DNA from: Psychrobacter submarinus
GTDB lineage: Bacteria; Pseudomonadota; Gammaproteobacteria; Pseudomonadales; Moraxellaceae
Direction: 5' to 3'
DNA: 64,000 nt
Assembly (NCBI RefSeq): GCF_904846685.1
Contig: NZ_CAJHBQ010000001.1
Span: forward strand, 186,001-250,000
The first letter of the stretch is position 1. The number at the start of each line of letters is the position of its first letter. Below, piece after piece: positions 17,814-27,722 of the stretch. Position numbers and translations under genes: made by a program. The notes below the pieces were generated by a model, which saw nothing but the letters and a program-made list of their open reading frames with translations, was not told the origin of the DNA and made no database searches.

Positions 17814-19739
17814 ATGATCCCTCTTGATTTCACCCAGCCGCCCTTTGATGTTTTGAGCTTAGCGGAACGCCAAAGTATCAGAAAACACACGCAGATACGT
17901 TATCTAGCTGCCGATGAGCGCTTAACGAGTGATGATTTACTCTACTTTTATGTGGTGATAAAAGGTCAAATCGAGCAGACCTACGCGGACGAGTTTGTCG
18001 CGGCCTACTTTGGTAGTAATCACTCCGACCACTTTCACAGTAACGACTGGTTCGATAGCCGCCGTACCCCTAAAAAAGCAACCAACACGCGCTCGCCTTC
18101 TTCCTCTTATGACTACCGCGCCGTTGAAGATACGCTACTGCTACAAATAGACGGTACGGCTATTGATAAGATTAGCGCCCAAAACCATCTAGTGCGTCAG
18201 CTGCTCTCGGATAAATTACCCGAAAAGCTCAAGGCCCTACAGCAGCGCCAAAGCACTAAGTCGCAAAAGCTATCGCTGAGTCATAGTGGCTACACCGCCC
18301 AGCAAGAAGTACAGCAAATCATGCTGCAGCCAGTGACCGATGTGAGTTTATTACCGGTACATATCGTTGAGGCAGCTTCTAGCCTACAGCAAGCGGCACA
18401 GGTCATGACCGAAGCTAAGATGAAGCACGTGTTGGTGCGTCCACTAGCAGATAAAGCCAATAATATTAGCGACAGTCCGCTAGGGATTTTGACTGATGCC
18501 GATGTTTGTAGGGCTGTCAGCGATAGACAAGACCCAGCAACTACCCCTTGCCAAGACTATGCCAGCTTCAACCTACGTACTATCAACGCTGATAGTGAGA
18601 TTGGCGATGCACTACTGACTATGACTCGCTACCGTATTCATAGGCTACCCGTCCTCGATGATAGTGGCCAAGTCGCCGGTATCTTGGGGCAAAGCAATAT
18701 GCTTGCCTATATTGGTCAGCACTCGCAGCTGATCAGTATTCAGATCGAGCAAGCCAAGGATTTTGCTAGTATTGATACCGCTGTCGAGCTGATTGGGCGC
18801 TATATTCGTGCTCAGCAGCAAAACGGTGTCAAGATTGGTAACGTCAGCCGCATGGTTCAGACGCTTAATGCGCAGGTATTTACTAAACTGTGGCAGCTTA
18901 TCGTGCCAGAAGAGGTCTTTGACAACACTTGTGTGATCGTGATGGGCTCTGAGGGGCGCGGCGAGCAGATCATGCGTACCGATCAAGACAATGCGCTGAT
19001 TATACGCGATGGCTTTAGTCATCCAAATCTCGCTGAATTCGCCGACTCTTTCAATCAGCAATTAGCGGCATTAGGCTATCCGCTGTGCGATGGTAATATT
19101 ATGATGACTAACCCTATGTGGCGACAACCGCTACAGGAGTTTACCGCGCAGATCAGCCGGTGGTTTCAAAATACTGATCCGATGCAGGCGATCTATCTGT
19201 CCGCGATACTCGATAGCGAATATGTTTGCGGTGATGAGACGCTATTGACTCAAGTTCGTGAGCATCTCAAAGTTGCGCATCGCCACTCTGACCCTATGTT
19301 TGTGCGGCAATTCGCGCGCGCGGCTTTGCAGTTTGGCGATGTCAATCAGTGGTGGCAGCGCCTTGCGCCTTTGTTGGGTAAGACCAATGACGCCACTATC
19401 GATCTCAAAAAGTCTGGCCTGTTTCCGTTAGTGCATGGCATACGCAGTATGGCATTGGAATATGACATCCTACACGTGCCTAGTACTAGAGGTCGACTCA
19501 GGGCACTCGTGCAAGCTGGAGTATTCAATCAAGAGCGAGCGACCACTTTAAACGAAGCATTGGAGTTCTTTATGGGTCAGCGCTTGGCAGTAGCGCTTGC
19601 GACTGATAATAAGTATGCTCGGCAAGTCGACCCTATGACCCTATCGGCGCTTGAGCGCGATGTATTAAAAGAGTGCTTATCGGTCGTGAAGAGCTTCAAA
19701 AACCAGCTACGCCAGCACTACCAGCTCGAGATCGGTTAA
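17814..19739 (+). CDS. CBS-domain protein with DUF294 putative nucleotidyltransferase
   Basis: 641 residues in the order: a degenerate cyclic-nucleotide-binding-like N-terminus (about 1-130), a pair of CBS domains (about 170-300, including PLGILTDADVCRA and HRLPVLDDSGQVAGIL), a DUF294 nucleotidyltransferase-like domain with VIVMGSEGRGEQIMRTDQDN (about 375-394), and a DUF294 C-terminal helical domain. The GSxGRxE...DxD pattern is that of the GlnD/Pol beta superfamily. CBS pairs usually bind adenine nucleotides, so an energy-sensing regulator is inferred. It is followed 68 bp later by a DEDDh exonuclease, a pairing common in gammaproteobacteria. Confidence 0.88.
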   Translation: MIPLDFTQPPFDVLSLAERQSIRKHTQIRYLAADERLTSDDLLYFYVVIKGQIEQTYADEFVAAYFGSNHSDHFHSNDWFDSRRTPKKATNTRSPSSSYDYRAVEDTLLLQIDGTAIDKISAQNHLVRQLLSDKLPEKLKALQQRQSTKSQKLSLSHSGYTAQQEVQQIMLQPVTDVSLLPVHIVEAASSLQQAAQVMTEAKMKHVLVRPLADKANNISDSPLGILTDADVCRAVSDRQDPATTPCQDYASFNLRTINADSEIGDALLTMTRYRIHRLPVLDDSGQVAGILGQSNMLAYIGQHSQLISIQIEQAKDFASIDTAVELIGRYIRAQQQNGVKIGNVSRMVQTLNAQVFTKLWQLIVPEEVFDNTCVIVMGSEGRGEQIMRTDQDNALIIRDGFSHPNLAEFADSFNQQLAALGYPLCDGNIMMTNPMWRQPLQEFTAQISRWFQNTDPMQAIYLSAILDSEYVCGDETLLTQVREHLKVAHRHSDPMFVRQFARAALQFGDVNQWWQRLAPLLGKTNDATIDLKKSGLFPLVHGIRSMALEYDILHVPSTRGRLRALVQAGVFNQERATTLNEALEFFMGQRLAVALATDNKYARQVDPMTLSALERDVLKECLSVVKSFKNQLRQHYQLEIG

Positions 19740-19807
19740 GGCAGAATTAAACGGTGTAAGCGCTATACTGCTTATTGACTACCACTATTATTGAGAAGCA
19801 AACACTT

Positions 19808-20413
19808 ATGAGTTGGCTTAAGCAATTATCAAACCAATGGCAAAAAAACAAGCTACAGCGTGCGGAGCTTGCCCCGATGTTTGAGCCGCCTATAAAAGAT
19901 CAATGGGTGGCGATAGATTGTGAAATGACAGGTCTCAATCCTCGTAAGCATCACTTGCTCTCAGTCGCCGCCATTCATATCAATGGCGATACTATCGATA
20001 CTGGTAATGGCCTACATCTAGTCTGTCGCCCGCCGGTCATGCCCGATCGCGATACTATCATCATTCATGGTCTACGGAGCGCCGATGTCGCTCAGGGTCT
20101 GAGCTATGATGAGATGCTGTCCATGATACTGCCCTTTATCAGTAACCGTCCTATCGTTGGGTTTTGTCCGCAGCTAGACATCGCGTTTTTAAATCCCTTA
20201 ATCAAGCAATATATGGGTACTACCTTGCCCAATGAAGTGCTTGATGTTAGACGCTTATACAGTCAACGTATGGGCGAGCGCGACCCGAATACGCCCAAAG
20301 CATCACAGCAACTGTCCAAAATACTCGCTCATTATAATATCCCTGAGTTTGGTAGCCATGATGCTTATAATGACGCCCTAATGACCGCTATGGCTTTTTT
20401 GCATGTGCGCTAA
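19808..20413 (+). CDS. DEDDh 3'-5' exonuclease (DnaQ/PolC epsilon-like)
   Basis: A 201-residue exonuclease fold of the DnaQ family. The acidic residues are present: DxE in AIDCEMTGLNP, Asp in GFCPQLDIAFLNP, and His plus Asp in SHDAYNDALMTAMAF. The frame opens with TTG at 19775, but ATG at 19808 is the likely start. It probably belongs to a unit with the preceding CBS/DUF294 gene. Substrate (DNA or RNA ends) cannot be told from sequence. Confidence 0.88.
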   Translation: MSWLKQLSNQWQKNKLQRAELAPMFEPPIKDQWVAIDCEMTGLNPRKHHLLSVAAIHINGDTIDTGNGLHLVCRPPVMPDRDTIIIHGLRSADVAQGLSYDEMLSMILPFISNRPIVGFCPQLDIAFLNPLIKQYMGTTLPNEVLDVRRLYSQRMGERDPNTPKASQQLSKILAHYNIPEFGSHDAYNDALMTAMAFLHVR

Positions 20414-20508
20414 GAGGGCGATTTTAGCCTGTGTTTTATGCGCTTTTTGAGACTCGCGTAGCCACTCATGTTACTATAAGCCGTTTTACGATTTAAGCTC
20501 GATGCCTC

Positions 20509-22545
20509 ATGACAATACTATCTAGATTCTCAAATCTGCTTACTATCTCTTGTGCTACTGACTCTGCTAGCCGCCATCGGCATGTCCAGTGCTCAAAGCT
20601 ATTGACGGGCATTATGCTGAGCGTAATGCCGCTCACCTCACAAGCCGCGCTACCCGCTTCTATCGAGGCGGCGTTAAACAAAGCCGAGCTCAGCCCTGAT
20701 ACGATAAGTATCCTCATTACTCCACTCGGCGATACAACCAAGAGTCGTTTACCCGCGATTATAGAAGTCATCGATAGCGATACTAATGATAACTCTAACA
20801 ATGATTCTGAGGGCAGTGCTGAGCGTAATAGCACGGATTCGACGACGGTATCCGTAGACAAAGTGGCAGTAAGCGCCAGTGATGCTCCTGTTAACGATCC
20901 TGCCGATGATAATGTTTCTGTTAATAGCAGCAAAGCCGCGAATGTAACCCTTGCTGTCGACAAGCAAGCCATCGAGCAACAGAATCGTCAGCTGCAAGCT
21001 TATACCGACGACCCTTACATTTATCAAAGCTTAGAGAACCCGCCGCCGGTACTGACCATCGATGAAAGCCGCAGCGTCCGCCATAGCGAGAGCAAAGATA
21101 CTGGCAAACGCCAACTTACCCCCCTGATTAGCCATAATATCGATACCCCGCGTACGCCTGCCAGCACTATGAAGCTGATACCTAGCTTTGTGGCACTCGA
21201 CACACTAGGCGCAGATTTTGTTTGGTTTACTCGGGTCTATCATACCGGCCTCATCCTTGGCGATAGACTGCAAGGCGACTTGATCATTCAGGGCAGCGGC
21301 GACCCCAAAATGACCCACGCGCGCTTAGAGCAGCTCCTTTATCAAGTACAAAAAACCGGCATTCGCCACATCGATGGCGATATCATTGTCGACAGCTCAA
21401 TATTTAATAACGTCAGTAAAGATCCAGCCGCTTTCGATAACGCCCCTCTGCGCCCTTATAATGCCAGTCCAGATGGTTTTTTAGTGAACTTTAATAGCCT
21501 TGCTATTAGAACGTATCCTATGGCAAATGGACAAGCAAAGCTCACTTATACCCCGCAGTTGGCCAATTACCAGTTGCCAAGTCACATAGGCACTCGCAGT
21601 GCCCGCTGCTCGCAGGCTCGTAATAGCTTAGCGCCGCGCTGGCAACAAGATAAACTCGCCCTTAATGCCAAGCTGCCAGAGAGCTGCGGTGAGCATGTCT
21701 TCTATGTAAACCATCCAGATGCCAAAGACTTTACCGCTCGTGTCATCGCTAGTAAATGGCAGGCGCTTGGTAATACGCTTAGCGGAGAGGTACTCAGTCA
21801 AGAAAAGCCTTACGCGGCGTACCACTCAACTAGTGGTTTATCTTCTCTACCGTTATCGCCTTTACCGCTAGTCAGTTATCCTTCTTATAATTTGACGCGG
21901 CAAATATACGATATCAATCACTTCTCCAATAATGTAATGACTGAGCAAGTAGCGCTCTCCATTGGCAGTTATTATGATGCTAAGCGCCCAAATATTATTG
22001 ATACAAATAACAGCGCCGCGAATAGCAGCGCTGTTAAGGGTCAGACTATAACTGACGTTAATAATACTAAACCAAACGCTACTAGCCTGTATCAATTTGG
22101 ACAAGCAACAACGACTGATTACCCGCAGGCATTAGCGCGCATCGATGACTGGTGGCAAACCAATCTGACCACTACCCCGCCGTATCTGACCAATGGTTCA
22201 GGACTATGTCGCGATTGCACGCTGACCGCCGCCAATCTTAATGAGCTACTGAGCTTTGCCTATCGCCATCCCAGCTTTGACGCTTATGTCAACTCATTAG
22301 GCATTGCCGGAGTTAGTGGCACAATTATGCATCATAGCGAACGCTTGCCAGAGTCAAAGGCTATAGGCCGAGCTTGGATAAAAACCGGCACTTTAAGCAA
22401 TGTCACTGCCATGGCAGGTTATGTCAAAGGACAGTCCGGACAAGACTATGCGGTAGTCGGAATCATAAATACCGACAGCGCGCTAAATCCTTATTTGGCA
22501 CGCCCGGTACTCGATGCTATGCTTGATTGGACTGCCGAAAAATAG
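20509..22545 (+). CDS. dacB: D-alanyl-D-alanine carboxypeptidase/endopeptidase (PBP4-like)
   Basis: A periplasmic class C penicillin-binding protein that trims peptidoglycan peptides or cross-links. Catalytic motifs are SxxK in TPASTMKLIPSF (Ser about 219), SxN in HFSNNVMTEQ (about 475) and KTG in IKTGTLSNV (about 625). Length 678 is well above the 480 of E. coli PBP4. The excess lies in a Ser/Asn/Asp-rich N-terminal insertion (about residues 85-150) and a Ser/Asn/Thr-rich insertion around 495-530. The signal sequence is unusual: about 30 polar residues precede the hydrophobic stretch at about 31-46 (LLTGIMLSVMPLTSQA). No better start is evident. Confidence 0.9.
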   Translation: MTILSRFSNLLTISCATDSASRHRHVQCSKLLTGIMLSVMPLTSQAALPASIEAALNKAELSPDTISILITPLGDTTKSRLPAIIEVIDSDTNDNSNNDSEGSAERNSTDSTTVSVDKVAVSASDAPVNDPADDNVSVNSSKAANVTLAVDKQAIEQQNRQLQAYTDDPYIYQSLENPPPVLTIDESRSVRHSESKDTGKRQLTPLISHNIDTPRTPASTMKLIPSFVALDTLGADFVWFTRVYHTGLILGDRLQGDLIIQGSGDPKMTHARLEQLLYQVQKTGIRHIDGDIIVDSSIFNNVSKDPAAFDNAPLRPYNASPDGFLVNFNSLAIRTYPMANGQAKLTYTPQLANYQLPSHIGTRSARCSQARNSLAPRWQQDKLALNAKLPESCGEHVFYVNHPDAKDFTARVIASKWQALGNTLSGEVLSQEKPYAAYHSTSGLSSLPLSPLPLVSYPSYNLTRQIYDINHFSNNVMTEQVALSIGSYYDAKRPNIIDTNNSAANSSAVKGQTITDVNNTKPNATSLYQFGQATTTDYPQALARIDDWWQTNLTTTPPYLTNGSGLCRDCTLTAANLNELLSFAYRHPSFDAYVNSLGIAGVSGTIMHHSERLPESKAIGRAWIKTGTLSNVTAMAGYVKGQSGQDYAVVGIINTDSALNPYLARPVLDAMLDWTAEK

Positions 22546-22592
22546 TCTTAGCTGTATCGTTCAGCTCGTAATATGTTTATATAGGCAAAGTT

Positions 22593-23057
22593 ATGTCGCG
22601 CAAATCTGCAAACTTAAGTAATTCTAAAGCTCAGTCAGTCAAACTCGCACAGTATTTAGGGTTTTTTATGGTGGGTTATATTCTCGCCAGCGCTTTATTA
22701 ATGCTGCTGCAAACGCAAATTGCGCTCAATCCGCAGTTGGTGACGTTACTCTCTATCTTAGTCGGCGCTTTTATTGCCGTGCACAAATTTATCAAACATT
22801 ACAGCCGTGCGTTACATAAAGCTGAGATGATCAGACTAGCTATTGGCGGTACGGGCATTGTTTGGTTGCTGAACGCGCTGTACTTTTTTACTATTTGGCT
22901 ATGGCTATTTGATGAGGCCAATCGGCAAGTCTTTATAGAAATGAGCCTACAGCAGCCGCTGCCATTGTTGTTCGCTCTAATCGCGATTGTTCTGCTCACC
23001 TTTGTCAGCGCTGGCATCGGTATTTGGCTGTTTAATCGGCTACTAAGCCTAAAGTAG
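22593..23057 (+). CDS. Small four-helix membrane protein (possibly ABZJ_00895 family)
   Basis: 154 residues with four hydrophobic segments at about 22-42, 47-65, 82-106 and 125-148, a basic N-terminus and a positively charged loop after the second helix (HKFIKHYSRALHKAEM). Size and helix arrangement fit the Moraxellaceae ABZJ_00895-type orphan family, but I recall this only loosely. It follows dacB by 48 bp and may be co-transcribed. Function unknown. Confidence 0.72.
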   Translation: MSRKSANLSNSKAQSVKLAQYLGFFMVGYILASALLMLLQTQIALNPQLVTLLSILVGAFIAVHKFIKHYSRALHKAEMIRLAIGGTGIVWLLNALYFFTIWLWLFDEANRQVFIEMSLQQPLPLLFALIAIVLLTFVSAGIGIWLFNRLLSLK

Positions 23058-23320
23058 CTTTTGATCAACCTATCAATCTCTCCACACGTCAACCTACTAG
23101 CCTGTCAACGACTGGCCGCTACGCAAAATGTGGTGAGTCAAAACAGTGCTATAAGCTGATTTTTATTAGTTTGTCTCTAAATTCTATGTGAATACAAAAC
23201 TTCTATCCTACTACGCTATTACTACGCCACAAAATCCGTTAGGCTGAGCAAATTATGCACTGCGTTTAACGAACAGCGGTTTGCAATCAGTAGCTAGAAA
23301 TATAAATAGAGGTGATCGTT

Positions 23321-23866
23321 ATGGATATGCTGTTTTTTGGCAATATAGAAAAGCTTTTACGTATTGTGCTGACTGCTGTGCTGGTCTACATCTTAATTGT
23401 CGTCACCACCAAAGTCTCAGGTAAGCGCTCAACCTCGCAGCTCAATAACTTTGACTGGATTGTGACGGTGATGATCGGCTCGTTGGGCGCTAGTACTATC
23501 TTGCTCAAGGACATCCCGTTCATTGAGGGTAGTGCCTCTATTGTGACCCTATATCTATTACAGTATGCGGTGACCAAGTACGCTTCTTACTCGCCTTACT
23601 TTGGCCGTCTTATTCTCTCTGAGCCGCGTATTTTATTTTATCAAGGGGAGTTTTTGACAACGGCGATGCTTGAGGAACGGCTCACTCGCCAAGAGCTTGA
23701 AAGTGCGATGCGTAAAGAAGGTATCCATAATATAAATGATGTCGAAGCTATCGTCTTAGAGTCTGATGCTATGCTCAGCGTCATCCCTAGAAAACACGAT
23801 GGCCCTAATGACACCGACAACACTGACCCTAGTGACACTTTAGAGCCGCTCATAAGGCAGCCGTAA
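23321..23866 (+). CDS. DUF421 (YetF-like) membrane protein
   Basis: 181 residues: three predicted transmembrane helices (about 10-30, 44-62 and 66-84) followed by a cytoplasmic DUF421 domain. Family landmarks are the KVSGKRSTSQLNNFDWIVTV stretch and the C-terminal EEIxR-like segment LTRQELESAMRKEGI with VEAIVLESDAMLSVIPR. ATG at 23321 is preferred to GTG at 23312 because AGAGGTG lies six bases before it. The Bacillus relatives YetF/YrbG and spore germination proteins share the domain; the role in Gram-negatives is unknown. Confidence 0.88.
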   Translation: MDMLFFGNIEKLLRIVLTAVLVYILIVVTTKVSGKRSTSQLNNFDWIVTVMIGSLGASTILLKDIPFIEGSASIVTLYLLQYAVTKYASYSPYFGRLILSEPRILFYQGEFLTTAMLEERLTRQELESAMRKEGIHNINDVEAIVLESDAMLSVIPRKHDGPNDTDNTDPSDTLEPLIRQP

Positions 23867-23925
23867 TGCGCTGATCATGAGAACTTCGTTATAGCTTTGT
23901 TGCTTATTCCAAAGAGTCAGCATAG

Positions 23926-23962
23926 AAAAGGAGGACTAATAATGATTAGCCCTCCTTTTTAT
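23926..23962. terminator. Bidirectional terminator between the DUF421 and DUF2147 genes
   Basis: AAAAGGAGG-CTAAT pairs with ATTAG-CCTCCTTTT, with a T run on the plus strand and an A run on the left. The two flanking genes converge here. Confidence 0.88.
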
Positions 23963-23981
23963 TTATATCTGTTTACGCCGA

Positions 23982-24428
23982 TTATTTGATACGCTGCCAA
24001 GTCTGTGAGCGGCCAAACAAAGGCGTACCCACGTAGCCGCGCAGATCTAAGCTCTGACCATTGTCACTCAAGGTAATCTTTCCTGAGTAGACTTTGCCAG
24101 ACTCCGGATCAACCAGCTTGCCATCGCTCCACTGATTATTACCGTCCGCTTTTAGACCTGTTAGACTCTGCAGCCCTTCGACTGGTTTGTTTTTTAGGCT
24201 GCCGGAACATTTAGTACAGACTGCCTTTGCTTTTTGTTTATCGAGTACCTTGATGATTTTGCCGGAGACTTTGCCACCTTTTTCATTTAGCTGAATGATG
24301 GCTTTTTTTTCGCCGGTTTTGTCATCGACTGTTTGCCACTGAGTGCCATCTAGCGAGGCGGCAAACACAGAAGTGGACAGCAATGCTGCTGCAGTTAAGG
24401 TGAATGTGCTTGATATAGTACGGTTCAT
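23982..24428 (-). CDS. DUF2147 exported protein
   Basis: 148 residues. A cleavable signal peptide ends at about SVFA/ASLDG. The mature part is a single DUF2147 domain starting GTQWQTVDDKTGEKKAIIQL with KVSGKIIKVLDKQ and ending GYVGTPLFGRSQTWQRI, the typical layout. Two Cys in VCTKCSG may form a disulfide. The family is periplasmic, lipocalin-like by prediction, of unknown function. The start ATG follows AGGAGTCG. Confidence 0.9.
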   Translation of the reverse strand: MNRTISSTFTLTAAALLSTSVFAASLDGTQWQTVDDKTGEKKAIIQLNEKGGKVSGKIIKVLDKQKAKAVCTKCSGSLKNKPVEGLQSLTGLKADGNNQWSDGKLVDPESGKVYSGKITLSDNGQSLDLRGYVGTPLFGRSQTWQRIK

Positions 24429-24626
24429 AAACGACTCCTTTCGTAAAAACTTATAATTAACTCCATAAAAAAGATAACCCAGTGACAGGTTAGTGACAAA
24501 ACAAACTCTTGTTTATCGAATGCCAGTTAAGCATAAAAAAAGGCAGGTAAAAGGCTTGTTTGTTACATTAACTTAAGCGTAGACTTCTTTTGTTATTTTT
24601 ACTCAATTATTGGAGTGCTAACTGTC

Positions 24627-25115
24627 ATGAAAATAAGAATACTGAGCGTCGGCAATAAGATGCCTAAATGGATACAGACCGGGTTTGATGAATACTTCAA
24701 ACGTATCCAGCCTATGATTAGCACAGACATTGTGGAGATTGCGGCGGCAAAACGCGCAAAAAACCCATCGACCGCTAATCTAGCTCAGTACCGTGAGCAA
24801 GAAGGACAGGCGATACTGGCGGCGCATAACGCTTCAGGTCATGAGCAGTTATGGGTACTCGATGTCAAAGGCAAGATGCTCTCAACTGAGAAGTTGGCAG
24901 ATAAGCTTGCCGATGTAATGCCGCAAGGCATGGATGTGGCGCTCGTGATAGGCGGCGCTGATGGCGTCTCACCTGCTGTACTAGCAAAGGCTGATATGAT
25001 CTGGTCATTATCTGCGCTCACGTTACCGCACCCGCTAGTGCGCGTCGTGCTGATGGAGCAGCTGTATCGCGCGATGAGTATCAATAACAATCATCCTTAT
25101 CACCGCGGCAACTAG
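24627..25115 (+). CDS. rlmH: 23S rRNA pseudouridine-1915 N3-methyltransferase
   Basis: A SPOUT methyltransferase that modifies helix 69 of 23S rRNA on assembled ribosomes. 162 residues, starting MKIRILSVGNKMPKWI. The knotted AdoMet site is visible as ALVIGGADGVSP and LSALTLPHPLVRVVLMEQLYRA, and the protein ends in YHRGN. ATG at 24627 is chosen over GTG at 24615, because TTGGAG lies upstream and MK is the usual family start. It stands alone here rather than with rsfS. Confidence 0.96.
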   Translation: MKIRILSVGNKMPKWIQTGFDEYFKRIQPMISTDIVEIAAAKRAKNPSTANLAQYREQEGQAILAAHNASGHEQLWVLDVKGKMLSTEKLADKLADVMPQGMDVALVIGGADGVSPAVLAKADMIWSLSALTLPHPLVRVVLMEQLYRAMSINNNHPYHRGN

Positions 25116-25180
25116 CACCAGAGCTAAGCGAAAACAGCCAAGCGGATTGAAAAACGCGAATCTGCCCTAATAAAGCTGAC

Positions 25181-26071
25181 ATGAATCAATCAAAGTCAGC
25201 TAAAGCCACAAGCCCGCTAAATCACAGCTTGCATCATGAAAGCCTGAATACCACTGCGCCTATCAGTGGTGCGGCGGCTTGGTCAGATGCGCCTATAGGC
25301 TTGACTAACGCGGCCAAACTGCCTGCTTTATTTATCTCGCATGGCGCGCCGACCTTAGCTATCGAGCAGTCAGCGACGACCAGTGCGCTTGCACGTATCG
25401 GACAAAACCTACCTAAGCCGCGCGCCATTATCATTATGTCAGCGCACTGGGTATCTACTCAGCTTGAGATTAGCAGTAACCCGCAGCCCAAGACTTGGCA
25501 CGACTTTTCAGGTTTTAATCAACAGCTACACGAACTACAATACCCAGCTTTAGGACATGCCGCGCTTGCTGAGTCTTTAGCGCAGCAGCTCAGCACGCGC
25601 GGTATCAATACTGCAGCGAATCCGCTACGAGTCAGCGATCATGGCGTTTGGTCACCGCTTCGTCATCTCTATCCTAATGCCGATGTACCTGTGGTACAAA
25701 TATCGCTACCACAGCATTATGACAGCATAGCATGCTATCAATTGGGCGCGCAGCTTGCTCGTCTGCGCGAGCAGCAAATTCTAATCATCGGCTCAGGCAA
25801 CATTACTCATAATCTACAAGCAATGCGCTGGGAAGCTGATAGCATTGATAAGACGGCAAAGGATTTTAAGCTCTGGTTATTGCAGCAGCTCAAAACTGAT
25901 ATCCCTACCGCCTTAAATTGGCAGCGATATCCCAATTACAAAGATATCCATCCAAGCGATGAGCACCTATTGCCGCTGTTTTTTGCTTTAGGTGCGGGTC
26001 AACGCGTCAGTGTCGTGCATCAAAGCATGGCGCATCATAGCTTAGGAATGGATATTTACCGCTTCGATTAG
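25181..26071 (+). CDS. DODA-type extradiol ring-opening dioxygenase family protein (YgiD-like)
   Basis: 296 residues of the LigB/DODA superfamily. Metal ligands are likely the His in LFISHGAPTLAIE, the His in MSAHWVST and the His in the DHGVWSPLRHLYP region, with further conserved NITHNL and DEHLLPLFFALGAG. An N-terminal extension of about 45 residues rich in Ser, Asn and His precedes the core. The E. coli homologue YgiD acts on DOPA; the natural substrate here is unknown. It is convergent with the amidase gene, 15 bp apart. Confidence 0.88.
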   Translation: MNQSKSAKATSPLNHSLHHESLNTTAPISGAAAWSDAPIGLTNAAKLPALFISHGAPTLAIEQSATTSALARIGQNLPKPRAIIIMSAHWVSTQLEISSNPQPKTWHDFSGFNQQLHELQYPALGHAALAESLAQQLSTRGINTAANPLRVSDHGVWSPLRHLYPNADVPVVQISLPQHYDSIACYQLGAQLARLREQQILIIGSGNITHNLQAMRWEADSIDKTAKDFKLWLLQQLKTDIPTALNWQRYPNYKDIHPSDEHLLPLFFALGAGQRVSVVHQSMAHHSLGMDIYRFD

Positions 26072-26086
26072 CGTCTTCTTATCTAC

Positions 26087-27580
26087 CTATTTTGCAAACG
26101 CTGGTTTAGTAAACATGCCAGCGCGTTCCATCTCTCCTGCCACACTAAATAGTGTCGTCTCATCATTCATACGCCCGATCAGCTGCATGCCAATAGGTAA
26201 GCCTTTTTTGCTCATGCCGACGGGTACAGAAACTGCAGGCAAGCCTGTGACATTACCTAATAAGGTAAAGGCCATTTTACTGAGTACCGGATGGCTAAGC
26301 TTCTCTATCATGCCAGAGCTAAAGGCATACTTGCCCATATCGATGCCTTTATTAAGCAGCTCAGCGCTGCGCATCAGCATCTCATCCATCACGCTTGGTG
26401 GCAGTACACCGTGTTTGACCGCTGGCGTCGGTACGGTCGGACACAAAATCATGTCATAAGTTTCTAATAACAATCCGGTCTGATATTGGCTATTGTGCCA
26501 GCCTTGCTTAGCGTGCGCTAAATCAACTGCGGATAGCGAGCGTCCTAGTAGCGCCATGTTTTGAGTTTGAGGTTCTAGCTTTTTGACGTGATGAGCACCA
26601 TAGTGGCGCTCAATATCATCGATAGTAAAGGCGGTATGAGTACAGACGACCACCATAAAATCATGCCAAAACTGCTCTATGTTGATATTCGGCTCGGCAG
26701 GTACCACGCGATGCCCCATGGCCTCTAACTGCTTAGCCGTTTGCTCGAGTACCGCTAGCACCTCTTTATCCACTACTGTACCAGCAATCAGCGGCTGCTG
26801 ATGCAGCGCAATGGTCAGCGGCTTAGGTGCGCGCATCGCCGCCTCTAAAAAGCTACCTTCGGGTGGTGCAATCACGAATGGCGCACCAACCTCGGCCCCG
26901 CTCGTGGCATCAAGCATCGCAGCACTATCACGCACACTGCGGGTAATCACGTGATCAGCAACCGCGCCTTCCCAACCTTCTCCTACTTTAGGACCCATTG
27001 GGTTACGACCGCGGCTAGGTTTGAGACCAAACGCGCCGCACCAAGCCGCTGGGAAACGAATAGAGCCGCCGCCGTCACCCGCGCCTGCCATGGGTACGAT
27101 ACCACTTGCTACGGCTGCCGCGCTACCACCCGATGAGCCGCCCGAGCTATAGCCTTTTTTAAACGGATTATGAGTGGCACCATGCGCTTTGGGCTCAGTG
27201 GTAATAATCAGTCCAAACTCAGGCGTATTGGTCTTGCCAAAGGTATTGACTCCTGTGGCCTTCATACGTTTGACAATTTCACTATCATAATCTGACTGAA
27301 TATTAACGCTACGGCTACCCATGGTCAAAGGCTCGCCCTCGAAGCTGTATGATAAGTCTTTGAGTAAATAAGGCACGCCTGTAAACGCACCAGACGGTAG
27401 CCCTGCTTGCGCCTGATCGTAAGCGCGCTCATCGAAACGGTGAATTATGGCATTGAGTTTGGGGTTGAGCTTGTTGGCGCGTGCAACGGCACTATCAAGC
27501 AATTCTTTGGCGCTGACTTCGCCTTTGCTGACGAGATCTGCTAAGCCTAGCGCGTCATATTGGGTGTATTCTTTAAACAT
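26087..27580 (-). CDS. Amidase signature family hydrolase
   Basis: 497 residues. It has the Ser-cisSer-Lys machinery: Lys in [14 protein letters not shown], the glycine/serine loop [19 protein letters not shown], and the nucleophile region in [23 protein letters not shown] at 27580 is chosen over the TTG-initiated frame at 27610, because AAGGA lies seven bases upstream. No GatB/GatC partners are nearby, and residues typical of GatA are not emphasised, so this is a stand-alone amidase. The substrate is unknown; cyclic-dimer or aliphatic amidases are possible. Confidence 0.9.
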   Translation of the reverse strand: MFKEYTQYDALGLADLVSKGEVSAKELLDSAVARANKLNPKLNAIIHRFDERAYDQAQAGLPSGAFTGVPYLLKDLSYSFEGEPLTMGSRSVNIQSDYDSEIVKRMKATGVNTFGKTNTPEFGLIITTEPKAHGATHNPFKKGYSSGGSSGGSAAAVASGIVPMAGAGDGGGSIRFPAAWCGAFGLKPSRGRNPMGPKVGEGWEGAVADHVITRSVRDSAAMLDATSGAEVGAPFVIAPPEGSFLEAAMRAPKPLTIALHQQPLIAGTVVDKEVLAVLEQTAKQLEAMGHRVVPAEPNINIEQFWHDFMVVVCTHTAFTIDDIERHYGAHHVKKLEPQTQNMALLGRSLSAVDLAHAKQGWHNSQYQTGLLLETYDMILCPTVPTPAVKHGVLPPSVMDEMLMRSAELLNKGIDMGKYAFSSGMIEKLSHPVLSKMAFTLLGNVTGLPAVSVPVGMSKKGLPIGMQLIGRMNDETTLFSVAGEMERAGMFTKPAFAK

Positions 27581-27663
27581 AAAGCATCCTTGCATAGCTA
27601 TTGGTTGCAAAACATATCAGCAAACACTATAGCCCAGAATTAGGCGAGAACACAATGTACAAC

Positions 27664-27696
27664 AAAAAAACGAGCCACTCTCGTGACTCGTTTTTT
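27664..27696 (-). terminator. Intrinsic terminator of ftsK
   Basis: The A7-CGAG arm and CTCG-T6 arm enclose a CAC/GTG inner stem; U-rich tracts occur on both strands. It lies just past the ftsK stop on the minus strand. Confidence 0.85.
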
Positions 27697-27722
27697 GCTA
27701 GATAAACCCAATCTAATTGCAG

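Noticed and set aside
18645..19061. 138-codon minus-strand frame inside the CBS/DUF294 gene
   Set aside because: Lies wholly within a well-supported gene and shows no domain or ribosome-binding site.
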